Origin: Frankiales bacterium
GTDB lineage: Bacteria > Actinomycetota > Actinomycetes > Mycobacteriales > SCTD01
DNA: 64,000 nt
Assembly (NCBI GenBank): GCA_025464695.1
Contig: JAODNQ010000003.1
Coordinates: 1-64,000 of the forward strand
Reading direction: 5' to 3'
Part shown: piece after piece, positions 1-9,223 of the stretch
How positions within the stretch are numbered: position 1 is the stretch's first letter
Layout: each line of letters opens with the position of its first letter
Notes under the pieces: generated by a model
The model's database searches: none
What the model saw: the letters and a program-made list of their open reading frames with translations, nothing else
What the model was told of the DNA's origin: nothing
Program-made: the position numbers and the translations under genes

Positions 1-1
1 C

Positions 2-115
2 TGCCTCACCGAACCCTTCGGCGGCTACAAGCAATCAGGCCTGGGCCGCGAAGGCGGCATCGAAGGCCTCGCCCCCTACCTCGAGACCAAACTCCTCCAA
101 GGCCTCCCCGCATGA
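2..115 (+). CDS. Aldehyde dehydrogenase, C-terminal fragment (gene enters from the left edge)
   Basis: Only the last 37 codons are present, in frame with the TGA at 113-115. The residues [13 protein letters not shown] are the conserved C-terminal signature of NAD(P)-dependent aldehyde dehydrogenases, near the end of the catalytic domain. The stop overlaps the start of the P450 gene (ATGA), so the two are translationally coupled. In this position the enzyme probably oxidises an aldehyde made downstream of the P450 hydroxylation. Its substrate cannot be read from this fragment. Confidence 0.85.
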   Translation, partial: CLTEPFGGYKQSGLGREGGIEGLAPYLETKLLQGLPA

Positions 116-1377
116 CCACCCACAGCCCGGCCGCCACTGCTGTCGACACCGGCTTCGCCTACTGGAGGCCCGAGCTGCCGGCGGGCGAGGACGACACCGC
201 CGAGCACTGGTCGGCCCACTTCGACGGCATGGACCCGGCGCTCTCACGGGGCCGCTTCTTCCGCGTGTCCGACGAGCTGCGCACGACGTGCCCCGTCGCC
301 CGCAGTGACCGTTACGAGGAGGGCTTCTGGGTCCTCTCGGACTACGACGACATCGAGCAGGTGCACCTGGACCCGGAGACGTTCTCCAGCTACCCGGTGG
401 TCTGCCCGTCGTTCGGCAACCTGCGACCGATGATCCCGATCGAGTCCGACCCGCCGCTGCACCAGTCCTACCGCGCCGTGGTCTCGAACTTCCTGTCCCG
501 CAAGCAGCAGCTGGCCAAGGAGCCGCACTTCCGGGCGCTCGCCGCCGCACAGCTCGACACTTTCGTCGCCCGCGGCGAGTGCGACATCACGAAGGACTTC
601 TGCCTCCCCTTCGTCCTGCGCGTGCTGACCGACATGCTCGGCGTCCCCGACGAGGACCTCGAGACGATGGGCGACATCGGCATGCGCCTGGTCCGCCTAG
701 ACGCCAGCCGCGGAAACCCCGCCGAACAGCTCTACGGCTACTTCCAGAAGCTCGTCGCCTACCGGCGCGAGCACCCCGGCGACGACCTCGTCAGCCTGAT
801 CACGCACTCCGAGATCGACGGCCAGCCGCTGTCGGACAACGAGATACTCGACTACTGCATGGTGATCCTGCCGGCGGGCTTCGAGACGACCGCGAGCTCG
901 ATGAGCTACGCCTTCCTGTTCCTCGCAGAGCGGCCGGACCTGGCCGACCGCCTGCGGGCCGACGCCTCGCTCATCCCCGGCGCCGTCGAGGAGATCATCC
1001 GCTTCGCCACGCCCGTGCGCGCCCTGTCGCGCACCGTGATGTCGGACGTGGTCGTCGGAGGCCAGCAGATGCACCGCGGCGACCGCCTCGTCCTCAACTG
1101 GGCCGGCGCCAACCACGACCCCGACCACTTCGAGGACCCCGGAGCGCTCGACATCGACCGCAAGCCGAACCGGCACATGGGGTTCGGCATGGGCGCGCAC
1201 CTGTGCGCGGGCATCCACATGGCCCGCGCGGAGATGCGCGTCGCGATCGAGGAGGCGCTCAAGCGGATGCACAACATCCGCCTGCAGGACCCGTCGACGA
1301 TCGTGGAGCGCCCCGGCAGCACCTGGGGCCTCGAGGTCCTGCCGCTGCGCTTCGACCCCGCTCCGGTGTCCTCATGA
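112..1377 (+). CDS. Cytochrome P450 monooxygenase
   Basis: A soluble bacterial class I P450 of 421 residues, the usual length. The I-helix oxygen-activation motif AGFETT lies at 255-260, the ExxR pair is E294 and R297, and the haem-thiolate loop [10 protein letters not shown] carries the ligand Cys365. It needs electrons from a ferredoxin and reductase, both of which are encoded immediately downstream. The start ATG overlaps the aldehyde dehydrogenase stop and the end overlaps the next start (ATGA), so expression is coupled. The substrate is unknown. Co-location with alicyclic-acid catabolic genes makes a terpenoid or cyclohexane-type ring a reasonable guess, but this is inference. Confidence 0.95.
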   Translation: MTTHSPAATAVDTGFAYWRPELPAGEDDTAEHWSAHFDGMDPALSRGRFFRVSDELRTTCPVARSDRYEEGFWVLSDYDDIEQVHLDPETFSSYPVVCPSFGNLRPMIPIESDPPLHQSYRAVVSNFLSRKQQLAKEPHFRALAAAQLDTFVARGECDITKDFCLPFVLRVLTDMLGVPDEDLETMGDIGMRLVRLDASRGNPAEQLYGYFQKLVAYRREHPGDDLVSLITHSEIDGQPLSDNEILDYCMVILPAGFETTASSMSYAFLFLAERPDLADRLRADASLIPGAVEEIIRFATPVRALSRTVMSDVVVGGQQMHRGDRLVLNWAGANHDPDHFEDPGALDIDRKPNRHMGFGMGAHLCAGIHMARAEMRVAIEEALKRMHNIRLQDPSTIVERPGSTWGLEVLPLRFDPAPVSS

Positions 1378-2288
1378 GCCTCGAGATCGCCGGGCTCTAC
1401 CCGAGCGTCGTGCTGCCCCTGCGCGAGGACCTGTCCGTCGCGACCCGCGACTACGTGGTCCAGGTGCAGCACCTCGCCCGCGTCGGCAGGGACGTCGCGG
1501 GCGTCGTCGTCAACGACCCTGCTGTCGGGGGCGGCGGGCTCGATCGGGAAGAGCGCGCGTCCGTGCTGGCCCTCGCCCGCGCCGCGGCGCCGACCGGCTT
1601 CCCGATCGTCGCCTGCATCGACGCAGACACCATCGAGACCGCCGCCGGCCTCCTGCAGGACGCTCGCGACGAAGGCGCCGACGCGGTGCTCGTCCGGCCG
1701 CTCTCCGCTTCCGCCGTCGACCCCTGCGCGGCCCTCGCGGAGCTCGCCGGGGTGTCGGGCCTCCCCCTGCTCGTCGGGCAGGCCAGGAACGGGACGGCTG
1801 GCTCCTACCCGACCCAGGTGCTTGCAGCGCTCAGCAGGCTGCCGGCCGTGTCCGGCATCGTCAGCGCGGTCAACGACGTGGGGCTCCACGCCGAGCAGTA
1901 CGCCGCGGTCGATCGCCGGGTGCCGGTCCTGGTCTCGGCAGAAGGCCCCCAGCTGCTGGCCCTGCTGCAGGCCGGAGCCGAGGGCGCCGTGCTGGGGGTG
2001 AGCAACATCGCCCCCCGGGCGTGGGCACGCTTCGTCGCAGACGTCCGCTCCGGTCATCTGGAGGAGGCCGAGGCCTGGTACGAGTCCGTGGGCCTGCCGC
2101 TGCTGACCGGGCTCGCCGCGTCGACGGACCGCGACGGGACGAGCGGGGCCGCGTGGGTCAAGCAGGGGCTGGTGCTGCTCGGACAGCACGCCAACGCCCG
2201 GGTGCGCGCCCCACAGTCCGCGCTGGCGGGCCCGGACGTCGCACTGGTCCACATGTCGCTCGTGAGCGCCGGGCTTCTGGTCGCGTGA
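1374..2288 (+). CDS. DHDPS/N-acetylneuraminate lyase-fold protein lacking catalytic residues
   Basis: A 304-residue protein of the class I aldolase-like DHDPS/NAL family (TIM barrel), recognisable by its length and helix-strand pattern. Family members form a Schiff base through a lysine in a GIK motif and use a tyrosine in a YNxP motif and a TTGE loop. Here the corresponding stretches read GIVSAVND, VGQARNGT and NDPAVGGGG, so the lysine, tyrosine and threonines all appear to be absent. It may be a non-catalytic protein or use different chemistry. It begins by ATGA overlap with the P450 and is followed 13 bases later by the ferredoxin gene, so it belongs to the P450 operon. Its role there is unknown. 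Confidence 0.75.
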   Translation: MSLEIAGLYPSVVLPLREDLSVATRDYVVQVQHLARVGRDVAGVVVNDPAVGGGGLDREERASVLALARAAAPTGFPIVACIDADTIETAAGLLQDARDEGADAVLVRPLSASAVDPCAALAELAGVSGLPLLVGQARNGTAGSYPTQVLAALSRLPAVSGIVSAVNDVGLHAEQYAAVDRRVPVLVSAEGPQLLALLQAGAEGAVLGVSNIAPRAWARFVADVRSGHLEEAEAWYESVGLPLLTGLAASTDRDGTSGAAWVKQGLVLLGQHANARVRAPQSALAGPDVALVHMSLVSAGLLVA

Positions 2289-2301
2289 GGAGGCCCGCCC
2301 T

Positions 2302-2496
2302 GTGCACGTGACCGTCGACGCGGAGGCGTGCGAGGCCTACGGCCAGTGCGTCATGCGGGCGCCCCAGGTGTTCGACCTGGGCGACGAGGACCTCGCCGTC
2401 ACGCTCCTCGACGCGCATCCCGCCGAGGCGCTGACCTTGCCCGTGCAGGCAGCCGCCGCCGCCTGCCCCGTGGCCGCCATCACGGTCGGGCAGTAG
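2302..2496 (+). CDS. Small P450-type [3Fe-4S] ferredoxin
   Basis: A 64-residue ferredoxin starting at a GTG that follows the previous stop by 13 bases. The cluster ligands are C10 and C16 (C-x5-C, with Tyr13 in the place of the fourth ligand) and C55 followed by Pro. This is the pattern of the single-cluster [3Fe-4S] ferredoxins that serve actinobacterial P450s. It most likely carries electrons from the reductase encoded three bases downstream to the P450. Length and acidic character are typical. Confidence 0.9.
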   Translation: MHVTVDAEACEAYGQCVMRAPQVFDLGDEDLAVTLLDAHPAEALTLPVQAAAAACPVAAITVGQ

Positions 2497-2499
2497 ACG

Positions 2500-3687
2500 G
2501 TGCGCACCGTCGTCATAGCCGGGGCCGGGCTGGCGGGCTACCGCGCGGCCGTGGCTCTCCGGCGGCACGGCTTCGACGGGAAGGTCGTCGTGGTCGGGGA
2601 CGAGCCGCACGAGCCGTACGACCGCCCACCGCTGTCCAAGCAGCTGCTCGCGGGGCTTCCCGACACCGACCACCCGCCCTACCCGACCGAGGGGCTCGAC
2701 CTCACCTGGCGACTCGGGCGTGCCGCGGTCGGGCTGGACCTGGCGGCGCGCCGGGTCGCGCTGTCGGACGGCACGGACGAGCCCTTCGACGCACTCGTGG
2801 TCGCCACGGGCCGCCGGGCACGCCCCTGGCCGGGCCTGCGCCAGCTCGCGGGTGTCCACGTCCTACGCACGGTCGACGATGCCCGCGCCCTCAGCCGGGC
2901 TGCGCATCCTGGTGCCCGCGTGGTGATCGTGGGCGCGGGGTTCATCGGCTGCGAGGTCGCGGCAACGCTGCGCGGCCGAGGCGTGGTCGACGTGACCCTC
3001 GTCGACGTCGCCGCCCTCCCACTCAGGCCGTTGGGTCAGCAGGTCGGGAGCCTGCTTGCGGCCGTGCACGAGGCACACGGGCTGCGGCTTCGTCTCGGCG
3101 CCAGCGTGGAGTCCTTCGAGGGCGACCAGTCCGTCGAGGCGGTGCGGCTGGCCGACGGCGAGCGGCTCCCCGCTGACATCGTGCTGCTCGCGCTCGGCTC
3201 GCTGCCGAACACCGGCTGGCTCGCCGGCTCCGGCGTCACCCTCCACCGCGGGAGCGTCCGCTGCGACGAGCACTGCTTCGCCGTCGGTACCGAGGACGTG
3301 GTGACTGCGGGCGACGTGGCGGCGTTCCCGTACCCCGGGGCCGACGACCTCGTCAGCGTCGAGCACTGGAGCAACGCCCGGGAGATGGCCGACCACGCTG
3401 TCGAGAACCTCCTCGCGGTGCCGGGCGACCGGTCGCCGTACCGGCCGGTACCGACCTTCTGGTCCAACCAGTACGACGTCCAGCTCAAGGCCGTTGGGCT
3501 GCTCTCGCTCGCCGACCGGTTCGTCACCGTCGAGGAGGAGACGCGGCGCCCGGCGCTCGTCGTGGAGGCACGTGCGGGCGACAAGGTCGTCGGCGCCGTC
3601 CTGGTGAACCGCAACCGGGCCTTCGTCGACTACCAGCGGCGGCTCTCCGAGACCTTGGCGGCGCCGGCGCTGCGGGCAGCGGGGTGA
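2500..3687 (+). CDS. FAD-dependent NAD(P)H:ferredoxin reductase (putidaredoxin reductase-like)
   Basis: A 395-residue flavoprotein of the class I pyridine-nucleotide oxidoreductase family. The FAD-binding Rossmann motif GAGLAG is at residues 8-13 and the NAD(P)-binding motif G145-x-G147-x-x-G150 follows at mid-length. An [10 protein letters not shown] segment near residue 40 is typical of putidaredoxin and rubredoxin reductases. It starts at GTG 2500 just after the ferredoxin stop and overlaps the next gene by GTGA. It should reduce the [3Fe-4S] ferredoxin for the P450. Confidence 0.9.
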   Translation: MRTVVIAGAGLAGYRAAVALRRHGFDGKVVVVGDEPHEPYDRPPLSKQLLAGLPDTDHPPYPTEGLDLTWRLGRAAVGLDLAARRVALSDGTDEPFDALVVATGRRARPWPGLRQLAGVHVLRTVDDARALSRAAHPGARVVIVGAGFIGCEVAATLRGRGVVDVTLVDVAALPLRPLGQQVGSLLAAVHEAHGLRLRLGASVESFEGDQSVEAVRLADGERLPADIVLLALGSLPNTGWLAGSGVTLHRGSVRCDEHCFAVGTEDVVTAGDVAAFPYPGADDLVSVEHWSNAREMADHAVENLLAVPGDRSPYRPVPTFWSNQYDVQLKAVGLLSLADRFVTVEEETRRPALVVEARAGDKVVGAVLVNRNRAFVDYQRRLSETLAAPALRAAG

Positions 3688-4697
3688 CCACGCTCCTGGT
3701 GCCGGACAGCGCGGCGGAGGTGGTCGACGTCGACGTGCTCATCGTCGGGGCCGGTCCGACCGGTCTCTACGGGGCGTACTACGCCGGCTTCCGCGGTCTG
3801 TCGTGCGCGGTGGTCGATGCGCTCCCGCAGGTCGGCGGCCAGATCAGCGCGCTGTACCCGGAGAAGACCATCTACGACGTCGCGGGCCTGCCCGCGGTCC
3901 GCGCGAAGGACCTCGTGTCCGCGCTCGTCGCCCAGGCAGCGCCCTTCGCCCCGCGCCACCTCCTCGGGGAGCAGGCCGTGTCGTACGCCGACCATGGCGA
4001 CGGCATCGTCGTCGGCACGGCGTCCGGGAGGAAGGTCCACGCCAAGGCCGTCGTGGTGACGGGTGGGATCGGCACCTTCACGCCCCGACCCCTGCCGGAC
4101 GGCGCCCGGTGGGTCGGCCGCGGGCTGAGCTACTTCGTGACGGACTACGAGGACTACCGCGGCAAGGACGTCGTGGTCGTCGGAGGCGGCGACAGTGCAG
4201 TCGACTGGGCCCTGGGCCTGGAGGCCCACACGGCAAGCGTCACGCTGGTGCACCGCCGCGACGCCTTCCGCGCCCACGCGCACTCGGTCGCGCTCTTGCG
4301 CTCCTCGAGCGTCGTCCTGTGCACACCGGCACAGGTGGTCGCGCTGTCGGGGGGCGATCAGCTCGAGCAGGTGCAGGTGAGGGACACGGACAGCAAGGAG
4401 TTGACCGAGCTCCCGGCGCAGGCGGTGGTGGCCGCGCTCGGCTTCACGGCCGACATCTCCGCCCTGGAGGGCTGGGGGCTCGACGTGCAGGAGCGCCGGG
4501 TCGTCGTCGACACGACCATGGCTACGAGCCTCCCGCGGGTGTTCGCCGCGGGCGACATCACCGAGTACCCCGGCAAGGTGAGACTCATCAGTGTCGGGTT
4601 CGGCGAGGTGGCCACCGCGATCTGCAACGCCGCACTGCTGATCGACCCTGCCGCAGACCTGGCTCCCGAGCACTCGACGGAAGGACCGCAAGCATGA
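3684..4697 (+). CDS. Ferredoxin-NADP+ reductase, thioredoxin-reductase-like type
   Basis: A 337-residue flavoprotein with an FAD motif GAGPTG (22-27) and a second Rossmann motif VVGGGDSA near residue 167. It has the thioredoxin-reductase fold but no CxxC redox pair, which is the mark of the TrxR-like ferredoxin-NADP+ reductases. The C-terminal GD motif ([10 protein letters not shown]) binds FAD. It is coupled on both sides (GTGA, then ATGA) and is followed by a 7Fe ferredoxin, its likely partner. A second reductase in one operon suggests that two electron-transfer chains are run, one of which may serve the low-potential dehydratase activator encoded nearby. Confidence 0.88.
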   Translation: MTTLLVPDSAAEVVDVDVLIVGAGPTGLYGAYYAGFRGLSCAVVDALPQVGGQISALYPEKTIYDVAGLPAVRAKDLVSALVAQAAPFAPRHLLGEQAVSYADHGDGIVVGTASGRKVHAKAVVVTGGIGTFTPRPLPDGARWVGRGLSYFVTDYEDYRGKDVVVVGGGDSAVDWALGLEAHTASVTLVHRRDAFRAHAHSVALLRSSSVVLCTPAQVVALSGGDQLEQVQVRDTDSKELTELPAQAVVAALGFTADISALEGWGLDVQERRVVVDTTMATSLPRVFAAGDITEYPGKVRLISVGFGEVATAICNAALLIDPAADLAPEHSTEGPQA

Positions 4698-5035
4698 CGT
4701 TCGTCATCACCAGCACGTGCCTGGACCTGAAGGACATGGCCTGCGTCGAGGAGTGCCCGGTCGACTGCATCTACGTGGGCGGGCGGAAGCTCTACATCCA
4801 GCCCGACGAGTGCATCAACTGCGGCGCTTGTGAGCCGGTGTGCCCCGTGAACGCCATCTACGCGGCACGGAAGGTGCCGGAGGACCACTTGGCGGACGTG
4901 GCCGACAACCGCGCGTTCTTCGCCTCCGTGCTGCCGGGCCGTGACGCGCCGCTGGGCTCGCCGGGCGGGGCCGCGCACGTCGGCGAGGTCGACGCCGACA
5001 CCCCGCGCGTCGCCGGATTGCCGGCGACGGGCTGA
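4694..5035 (+). CDS. 7Fe ferredoxin ([3Fe-4S]/[4Fe-4S])
   Basis: A 113-residue bacterial ferredoxin of the seven-iron type. Ligands C9, C17, C21 (before Pro) and C25, together with C40, C43, C46 and C50 (before Pro), give the expected double cluster with the C-x7-C spacing of the [3Fe-4S] site. The C-terminal third is a proline- and alanine-rich tail common in actinobacterial versions. It ends the + strand operon. It could feed the P450, or it could supply low-potential electrons to the HgdC-like activator of the facing operon; the sequence does not decide between them. Confidence 0.92.
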   Translation: MTFVITSTCLDLKDMACVEECPVDCIYVGGRKLYIQPDECINCGACEPVCPVNAIYAARKVPEDHLADVADNRAFFASVLPGRDAPLGSPGGAAHVGEVDADTPRVAGLPATG

Positions 5036-5094
5036 GCGGGCAGGGTCCGCACAACGCAGGTCCTGGCGCCCGGTGCCCGCTTTCGCCGGTCCCG

Positions 5095-5115
5095 GCGCAG
5101 GTCCTCGGCCTGCGC
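5095..5115. terminator. Hairpin between convergent operons
   Basis: GCGCAGG and CCTGCGC form a perfect 7-bp GC-rich stem around a 7-base loop, 60 bases after the ferredoxin stop and 62 before the end of the opposing operon. There is no U-tract, which is usual in actinobacteria. Its place between two convergent stops supports a bidirectional terminator. Confidence 0.45.
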
Positions 5116-5176
5116 TTCCGCGGGTCGGGCGCGTACGGCCTGACCTGAAGGGCGTCAGGGCGATCCGGTCAGGGTG

Positions 5177-5584
5177 CTACCGGCGCCCGAGGCGGATCGC
5201 GGGCTGGAGCACCTCGGCCCGGCCGTGCACCACGACGGTCCCGCTCCTGGTCCCCGCGAGCGTGACGGCCACCCGACCGTCCTCGACCGCGTCGTCCGCC
5301 GCAGCGCTGGTGAGGACCAGCGTGTCGCCGACCAGCACCGGCGCGACGAAGCGGACCTCGAGCTCGACGAGGTTCTCGACCCCGCACCAGTCGGTGATCC
5401 AGGCCGCGACGATCCCAGCGGTCATCTGGCCCATCGCGATCGGAGCGTCGAAGCCTGCCCGCTGTGCCAGTTCGCGGTCGTGGTGCAACGGGTTGAAGTC
5501 ACCGCACGCGCCCGCGAAGCGCAGGACGTCAACCTGGGTGAGCGGCCCGAGGACCCGGGTCGCGGGTCCGGTGGCGGTCGTCAT
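5177..5584 (-). CDS. MaoC-like hydratase, catalytic half
   Basis: A 135-residue single hot-dog domain protein. The R-specific hydratase signature GDFNPLHHD (around residues 28-36) with the Asp/His pair is intact, followed by GFDAPIAMGQM. Such small proteins form heterodimers with an N-terminal-type partner, as in mycobacterial HadAB-like dehydratases. The partner gene lies directly upstream with a 4-base overlap. It most likely hydrates an enoyl-CoA in the same pathway as the dehydratase operon in which it is the last gene. Confidence 0.88.
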   Translation of the reverse strand: MTTATGPATRVLGPLTQVDVLRFAGACGDFNPLHHDRELAQRAGFDAPIAMGQMTAGIVAAWITDWCGVENLVELEVRFVAPVLVGDTLVLTSAAADDAVEDGRVAVTLAGTRSGTVVVHGRAEVLQPAIRLGRR

Positions 5585-6060
5585 CTGACCTCCTCTGCAG
5601 GTGTCTGGCCGCGCTCGATCACGACGTCCTCCTGGGTCGCCACCAGCTGTCCCTCGCCGTCCAGGAAGTCGGTCTGCAGTGTGAGCAGCCGCAGAGCTCC
5701 GCGCGAACCCGTCTTGCGCTCGTCGCGCACGACGCGGCGTGTGCCGACCACGACGTCACCGACGGTCAGGGGCCGGTGGTAGCGCCAGCGCACCGAGCCG
5801 ACGACGACGCGGTCGATGTCGAGGCCGAGGTCCGCCACCCACGCCTGCTGGTCGCGGTGGTGCAGGCTCACCACGACGTACGTCGGGGTCGCCAGCACGT
5901 CGGCGTGCCCGCGCGCCGCAGCGACGTCGCGGTCGACGTGGACGGGATCCTGGGCGAAGGTGGCGCGGGCGAACTCGCGCACCTTGCCGCGCTCGACGTC
6001 GAAGTGGACCTCGTCGACCACGTGCTCCACGGCTCGCTCCTCCTGGGTGTGACCGGGCAT
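5581..6060 (-). CDS. MaoC N-terminal-type (FAS1-like) dehydratase partner subunit
   Basis: A 159-residue hot-dog protein of the FAS1-like dehydratase/HadA type, with the conserved elements ATPTYVVV and RWRYHRPLTVGD. It has no R-hydratase Asp-x4-His signature of its own, as expected for the structural partner that binds the acyl tail. It overlaps the catalytic MaoC gene by four bases, so the two are made together. The most likely product is a heterodimeric 3-hydroxyacyl-CoA dehydratase/enoyl-CoA hydratase. Confidence 0.82.
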   Translation of the reverse strand: MPGHTQEERAVEHVVDEVHFDVERGKVREFARATFAQDPVHVDRDVAAARGHADVLATPTYVVVSLHHRDQQAWVADLGLDIDRVVVGSVRWRYHRPLTVGDVVVGTRRVVRDERKTGSRGALRLLTLQTDFLDGEGQLVATQEDVVIERGQTPAEEVR

Positions 6061-6102
6061 GCCGGCGCTGCTGGTCTCGCCGGCGCCCGGGAGGCCGTCG
6101 AG

Positions 6103-6885
6103 CTACTGCGTCGTCACCTCGATGTCGACCCGGTCCTCGACCAGGGTGACGGCCGAGGCGTACTCGTGCAGGTGCCGCCGCATCCGACGCACCGCGGCGT
6201 CCTCGTCCTGGCTGGTGATGGCACGCGTGACCGCTCGGTGGGCCCGCGCCGTCGCACGCCGCACGTCGTCGTCGACGAAGTGCTGGTTCTCCGTGGACTG
6301 GTAGATCGCCCGCGACAGCGCTGACATGAAGCCGACGAGCAACTCGTTGTGGCTGGCCTCGGCGACGCTGATGTGCCAGTCGACGTTGGCCTGCAGGAAG
6401 TCGCTGAGGGAGGCGCCCGCCCGCTCCATCGAGGAGTTGGCGGCTTCCATGCGCTCGATGTCCTCGTCGTTGCGCCGACGTGCCGCCAGCTGTGCGAGCA
6501 CAGGCTCGATGAACTCGCGCGTCTCGAACAGCGCCGACATGCGGATGCGACGTCCTTGGATGAACATGCCGACCGAGTTCGCCACCGACTCCTCGCCGGG
6601 GAGGCGCACGAACGCCCCGCCTGCTCGGCCGGTCTTGATGCGCACGAACCCCTGGGCCTCGAGGATCCGCAGCGCCTCCCGCACGGTGGTCCGGCTCATC
6701 TGCGCGTGGGCGACGAGATCGCGCTCCGACGGAAGGGCGGTGCCGACGGGGTAGTCGCCCGCGAGGATCCGCTTGCGCAGCGTCGCGGCCAGGACCTCTG
6801 GCGCCTTCGGCACGTCGATCGGCTCGAGCCGCACCGACCTGCGGACGACCGAGGTCGTGTTGGGGGTGGCCAGGTCCTCAGACAT
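6103..6885 (-). CDS. FadR-subfamily GntR transcriptional regulator
   Basis: 260 residues. A GntR winged helix (about 25-95; PSERDLVAHAQMSRTTVREA contains the recognition helix) is followed by an all-helical FCD ligand-binding domain whose metal-site Asp/His residues are plausible (H171, the RAHRAV helix and the RRHLHEY helix). It lies within the dehydratase operon, 24 bases after the activator gene. FCD regulators usually bind palindromes of the form TGGTCnGACCA and are released by an acid or acyl-CoA. Exact copies of GGTCTGACC precede three transcription units of this block, including its own operon, so it is the likely local repressor. Confidence 0.92.
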   Translation of the reverse strand: MSEDLATPNTTSVVRRSVRLEPIDVPKAPEVLAATLRKRILAGDYPVGTALPSERDLVAHAQMSRTTVREALRILEAQGFVRIKTGRAGGAFVRLPGEESVANSVGMFIQGRRIRMSALFETREFIEPVLAQLAARRRNDEDIERMEAANSSMERAGASLSDFLQANVDWHISVAEASHNELLVGFMSALSRAIYQSTENQHFVDDDVRRATARAHRAVTRAITSQDEDAAVRRMRRHLHEYASAVTLVEDRVDIEVTTQ

Positions 6886-6909
6886 CCGTACCTTCTCCCC
6901 CGAGCCGGG

Positions 6910-7842
6910 TCACAGGACGCGGTCGGACGGCTTCGTCAGGGTCAAGGCGCTCATCTTAAGGTCTGTCCTTCCCAGACCGCACGATGTGCATCCGCCCGCG
7001 TGGCCGTGCGCATGCGCGACAGGGAGCTCCTGGGGCGCAGGTCGGGGCTCGCGGCCGGCGTCCAGGGCCTCCGCGGCCAGCAGCGCTGCCCCGTAGGCAC
7101 CCGTGGTCTGCGGGTCCTCGGGGACCAGCAGCTGCTCGCCGAGTGCCTCGGACAGCGCCCTGACGACCGCGGCGTTGCGCGCCACTCCCCCGGTCAGCGC
7201 CATGGGCGACTCCTTGCCCACCTGGCCGATGAGCCCGAGCGCCCGCGCCGCAGCAGCCTTGTGGACAGAGGCGGCGATGTCGGCGGCTGGCTGACCTGCC
7301 GCGAGCAGGGCGATCACCTCGGTGATCGCGAACGTCGCGCAGAGGCTGCTGATGTCGAGGTCGTCGCGGCCCCGGCTCGACAGCTCGTCCAGCTCGGTGA
7401 TGTCGATCTCGAGCGCGTGGGCCAGGCCTTCGTAGAACCGGCCGGTCCCGCTGGCGCAGCGGTCGTTCATCGCGAACCGCTCCACCCTCCCCTCGGCGTC
7501 GACGTGGATCGCCTTGGTGTCCTGGCCGCCGATGTCGACCACGAGGCGGACGCCGGGGAACAGGGCGGCGACGCCGCGGCCGTGCGCGCTGATCTCCGTG
7601 AAGACGAAGTCGGCCCCGCCGGGCACGAGGCGCCGGCCGTAGCCCGTAGCGGCGACAGCACGGACGTCAGCCCTGTCGATGCCCGCAGCCGCCAGCGCCT
7701 CGTCGATCGCTCGCTGCAGGCCCTTCTTGCTGACGGTCCCGGTCTCCACTACCGCCGTAGCGACGACGTCGTGCTGCGCGTCGATGACGACGCACTCGGC
7801 GGACGTCGACCCCAGGTCGACCCCCACGGTGTAGGTGCTCAT
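6910..7842 (-). CDS. ATP-dependent activator of a 2-hydroxyacyl-CoA dehydratase/benzoyl-CoA reductase (HgdC/BcrA-BadF family)
   Basis: A 310-residue ASKHA-fold ATPase. The phosphate-binding motif GVDLGSTSAE is at 7-16 and DIGGQDTKAI at 103-112. C129 (in CASGTGRF) and C168 are 39 residues apart, the same spacing as the two cysteines through which the HgdC homodimer binds one bridging [4Fe-4S] cluster. Such archerases use ATP hydrolysis to push a low-potential electron into the dehydratase. There is an extra C-terminal tail rich in His and Cys (HAHGHAGGCTSCG) that I do not recognise. The start ATG has a GAGGGAG site upstream. The cluster is oxygen-sensitive in known members. Confidence 0.9.
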   Translation of the reverse strand: MSTYTVGVDLGSTSAECVVIDAQHDVVATAVVETGTVSKKGLQRAIDEALAAAGIDRADVRAVAATGYGRRLVPGGADFVFTEISAHGRGVAALFPGVRLVVDIGGQDTKAIHVDAEGRVERFAMNDRCASGTGRFYEGLAHALEIDITELDELSSRGRDDLDISSLCATFAITEVIALLAAGQPAADIAASVHKAAAARALGLIGQVGKESPMALTGGVARNAAVVRALSEALGEQLLVPEDPQTTGAYGAALLAAEALDAGREPRPAPQELPVAHAHGHAGGCTSCGLGRTDLKMSALTLTKPSDRVL

Positions 7843-7889
7843 CTGGACCGCTCCCTCACCTGGTGTGGCTGCACGGACGGGATCTCCGC

Positions 7890-9215
7890 TCAGCCCCGTG
7901 CCCGCTTCGCGTCGATCGTCTCCAGCAGCGCCTCGAGCCTCATCTCCAGGATCTCGTCCTTGTAGAACGCGGCGTCGGCGATGTCGCCCTCGAAGAAGGC
8001 CGTGGGCAGCCCGAGCTCGTTCTGGGCCGTGCGGGCGAGCAGGTGCTGGTGGTTGGTGTAGGCCCGGCAGGTGCGCGAGGCGTGGAAGATGACGCCGTCG
8101 ATGCCGTACTCGTCGCAGTCCTTGACCATGGCCTGCTTGAGGGTCTTGAAGCCCTGGCTGTTGGAGCACAGGAGGTAGTGCTGGGCCAGGCCTCGCAGCG
8201 GATCCTTGGGGTCGATGAGCTGCGGCTCCTGCCAGAAGTTCTGGTGGGTGTAGCGGCCGCAGATCACGGCAGCGTCGGCGTTCGCGAACTTCCGCGACAG
8301 CCATCCGAGCTTGTTCCAGTTCATGATGCCGTCGAAGTAGAGGCGGTAGCGCTCGTTCGCCACCCCCGGCACGCCGTCGGCCACGCGCTGGACGACCTCG
8401 TCCTTGACGCCCTGGAAGTAGTCGACCAGCCGCTGCTCCGCCGGCATGAAGTTGATGTGGGCGATGCTGGCGACCCAGTCCCAGTAGGTGGCGGGAGCCG
8501 GGTTCGCCGCGCACAGCGCCATCGCCTCGCGCCGGAGCTCGGAGGCGGCCTTGATGTAGTACATGATCTCGCTGAGCTTGTCGTAGTCGAACGGCCGGCC
8601 GGTCTGGACCTCGACGAACTCGATGAGCTTCTGCAACTGGCTCACCACGGAGGAGGTGGCGTCCTCCCACTCCTGGCCGACGAGGTACCCGGCATCGGGC
8701 TTGCTGCCGAACATGTACGGCAGCGAGAGTGTGAAGATCGGGACGTTCTTCCCCAGGATCCGGTAGGACATCTGGTCCCACTGCTGACCGGTGCTGCAGC
8801 CCTGGTAGCCGTTGACGAAGAAGTCCGGAGCGGGGAGGCGGCTGGCGAGCTCACGCTGGTCCACTGCGGTGACCAGGCCGGTCTCCCCCGTGCCCATCGC
8901 GTCGGTCAGCACAGCGCAGCCGAGGTGCGTACGGGAGTACGAGCACAGCTCGTTGACGTAGCCGTACTCCTCCCCCGCCAGCTGGGCGGGGACCTCGAGG
9001 TGTTGCGCCGCGAGCCGGGCCGAGAACGCCTCGCCGTGGCACCAGGAGATGCCGGCCGCCTGGAACAACGGGTTGAGGGCGTGGCCGTTGTACCAGACCA
9101 CCTGCGCACCGCGTTCCCGGGCGGAGAACAGCTCGTCCCAGTAGGCCCCGACCAGCTCGCCCCCCTGGGCCGTCATCGTGAGCCGGTTCGACTTGTTGTC
9201 GAGCACCGTCGCCAT
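7890..9215 (-). CDS. 2-hydroxyacyl-CoA dehydratase family subunit (BcrB/HgdA-like)
   Basis: A 441-residue protein of the HgdB/FldB/BcrB-BcrC family, whose members carry a [4Fe-4S] cluster and perform radical dehydration or ring reduction of CoA thioesters. Cysteines in ELCSYSR, QGCSTGQ and SRTCRAY sit at the three places where the family has cluster ligands. Its length is close to that of class I benzoyl-CoA reductase subunit BcrB. It is followed by the activator (47 bases) and preceded 8 bases away by the second subunit. Whether it reduces an aromatic ring or dehydrates a hydroxyacyl-CoA cannot be decided here. Confidence 0.85.
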   Translation of the reverse strand: MATVLDNKSNRLTMTAQGGELVGAYWDELFSARERGAQVVWYNGHALNPLFQAAGISWCHGEAFSARLAAQHLEVPAQLAGEEYGYVNELCSYSRTHLGCAVLTDAMGTGETGLVTAVDQRELASRLPAPDFFVNGYQGCSTGQQWDQMSYRILGKNVPIFTLSLPYMFGSKPDAGYLVGQEWEDATSSVVSQLQKLIEFVEVQTGRPFDYDKLSEIMYYIKAASELRREAMALCAANPAPATYWDWVASIAHINFMPAEQRLVDYFQGVKDEVVQRVADGVPGVANERYRLYFDGIMNWNKLGWLSRKFANADAAVICGRYTHQNFWQEPQLIDPKDPLRGLAQHYLLCSNSQGFKTLKQAMVKDCDEYGIDGVIFHASRTCRAYTNHQHLLARTAQNELGLPTAFFEGDIADAAFYKDEILEMRLEALLETIDAKRARG

Positions 9216-9223
9216 GCGTGGTC

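Noticed and set aside
6960..6978. GGTCTG-N7-CAGACC inverted repeat near the end of the activator gene
   Set aside because: It lies inside the coding sequence and its half-site spacing does not match the other operators; it encodes part of the Cys-rich tail.
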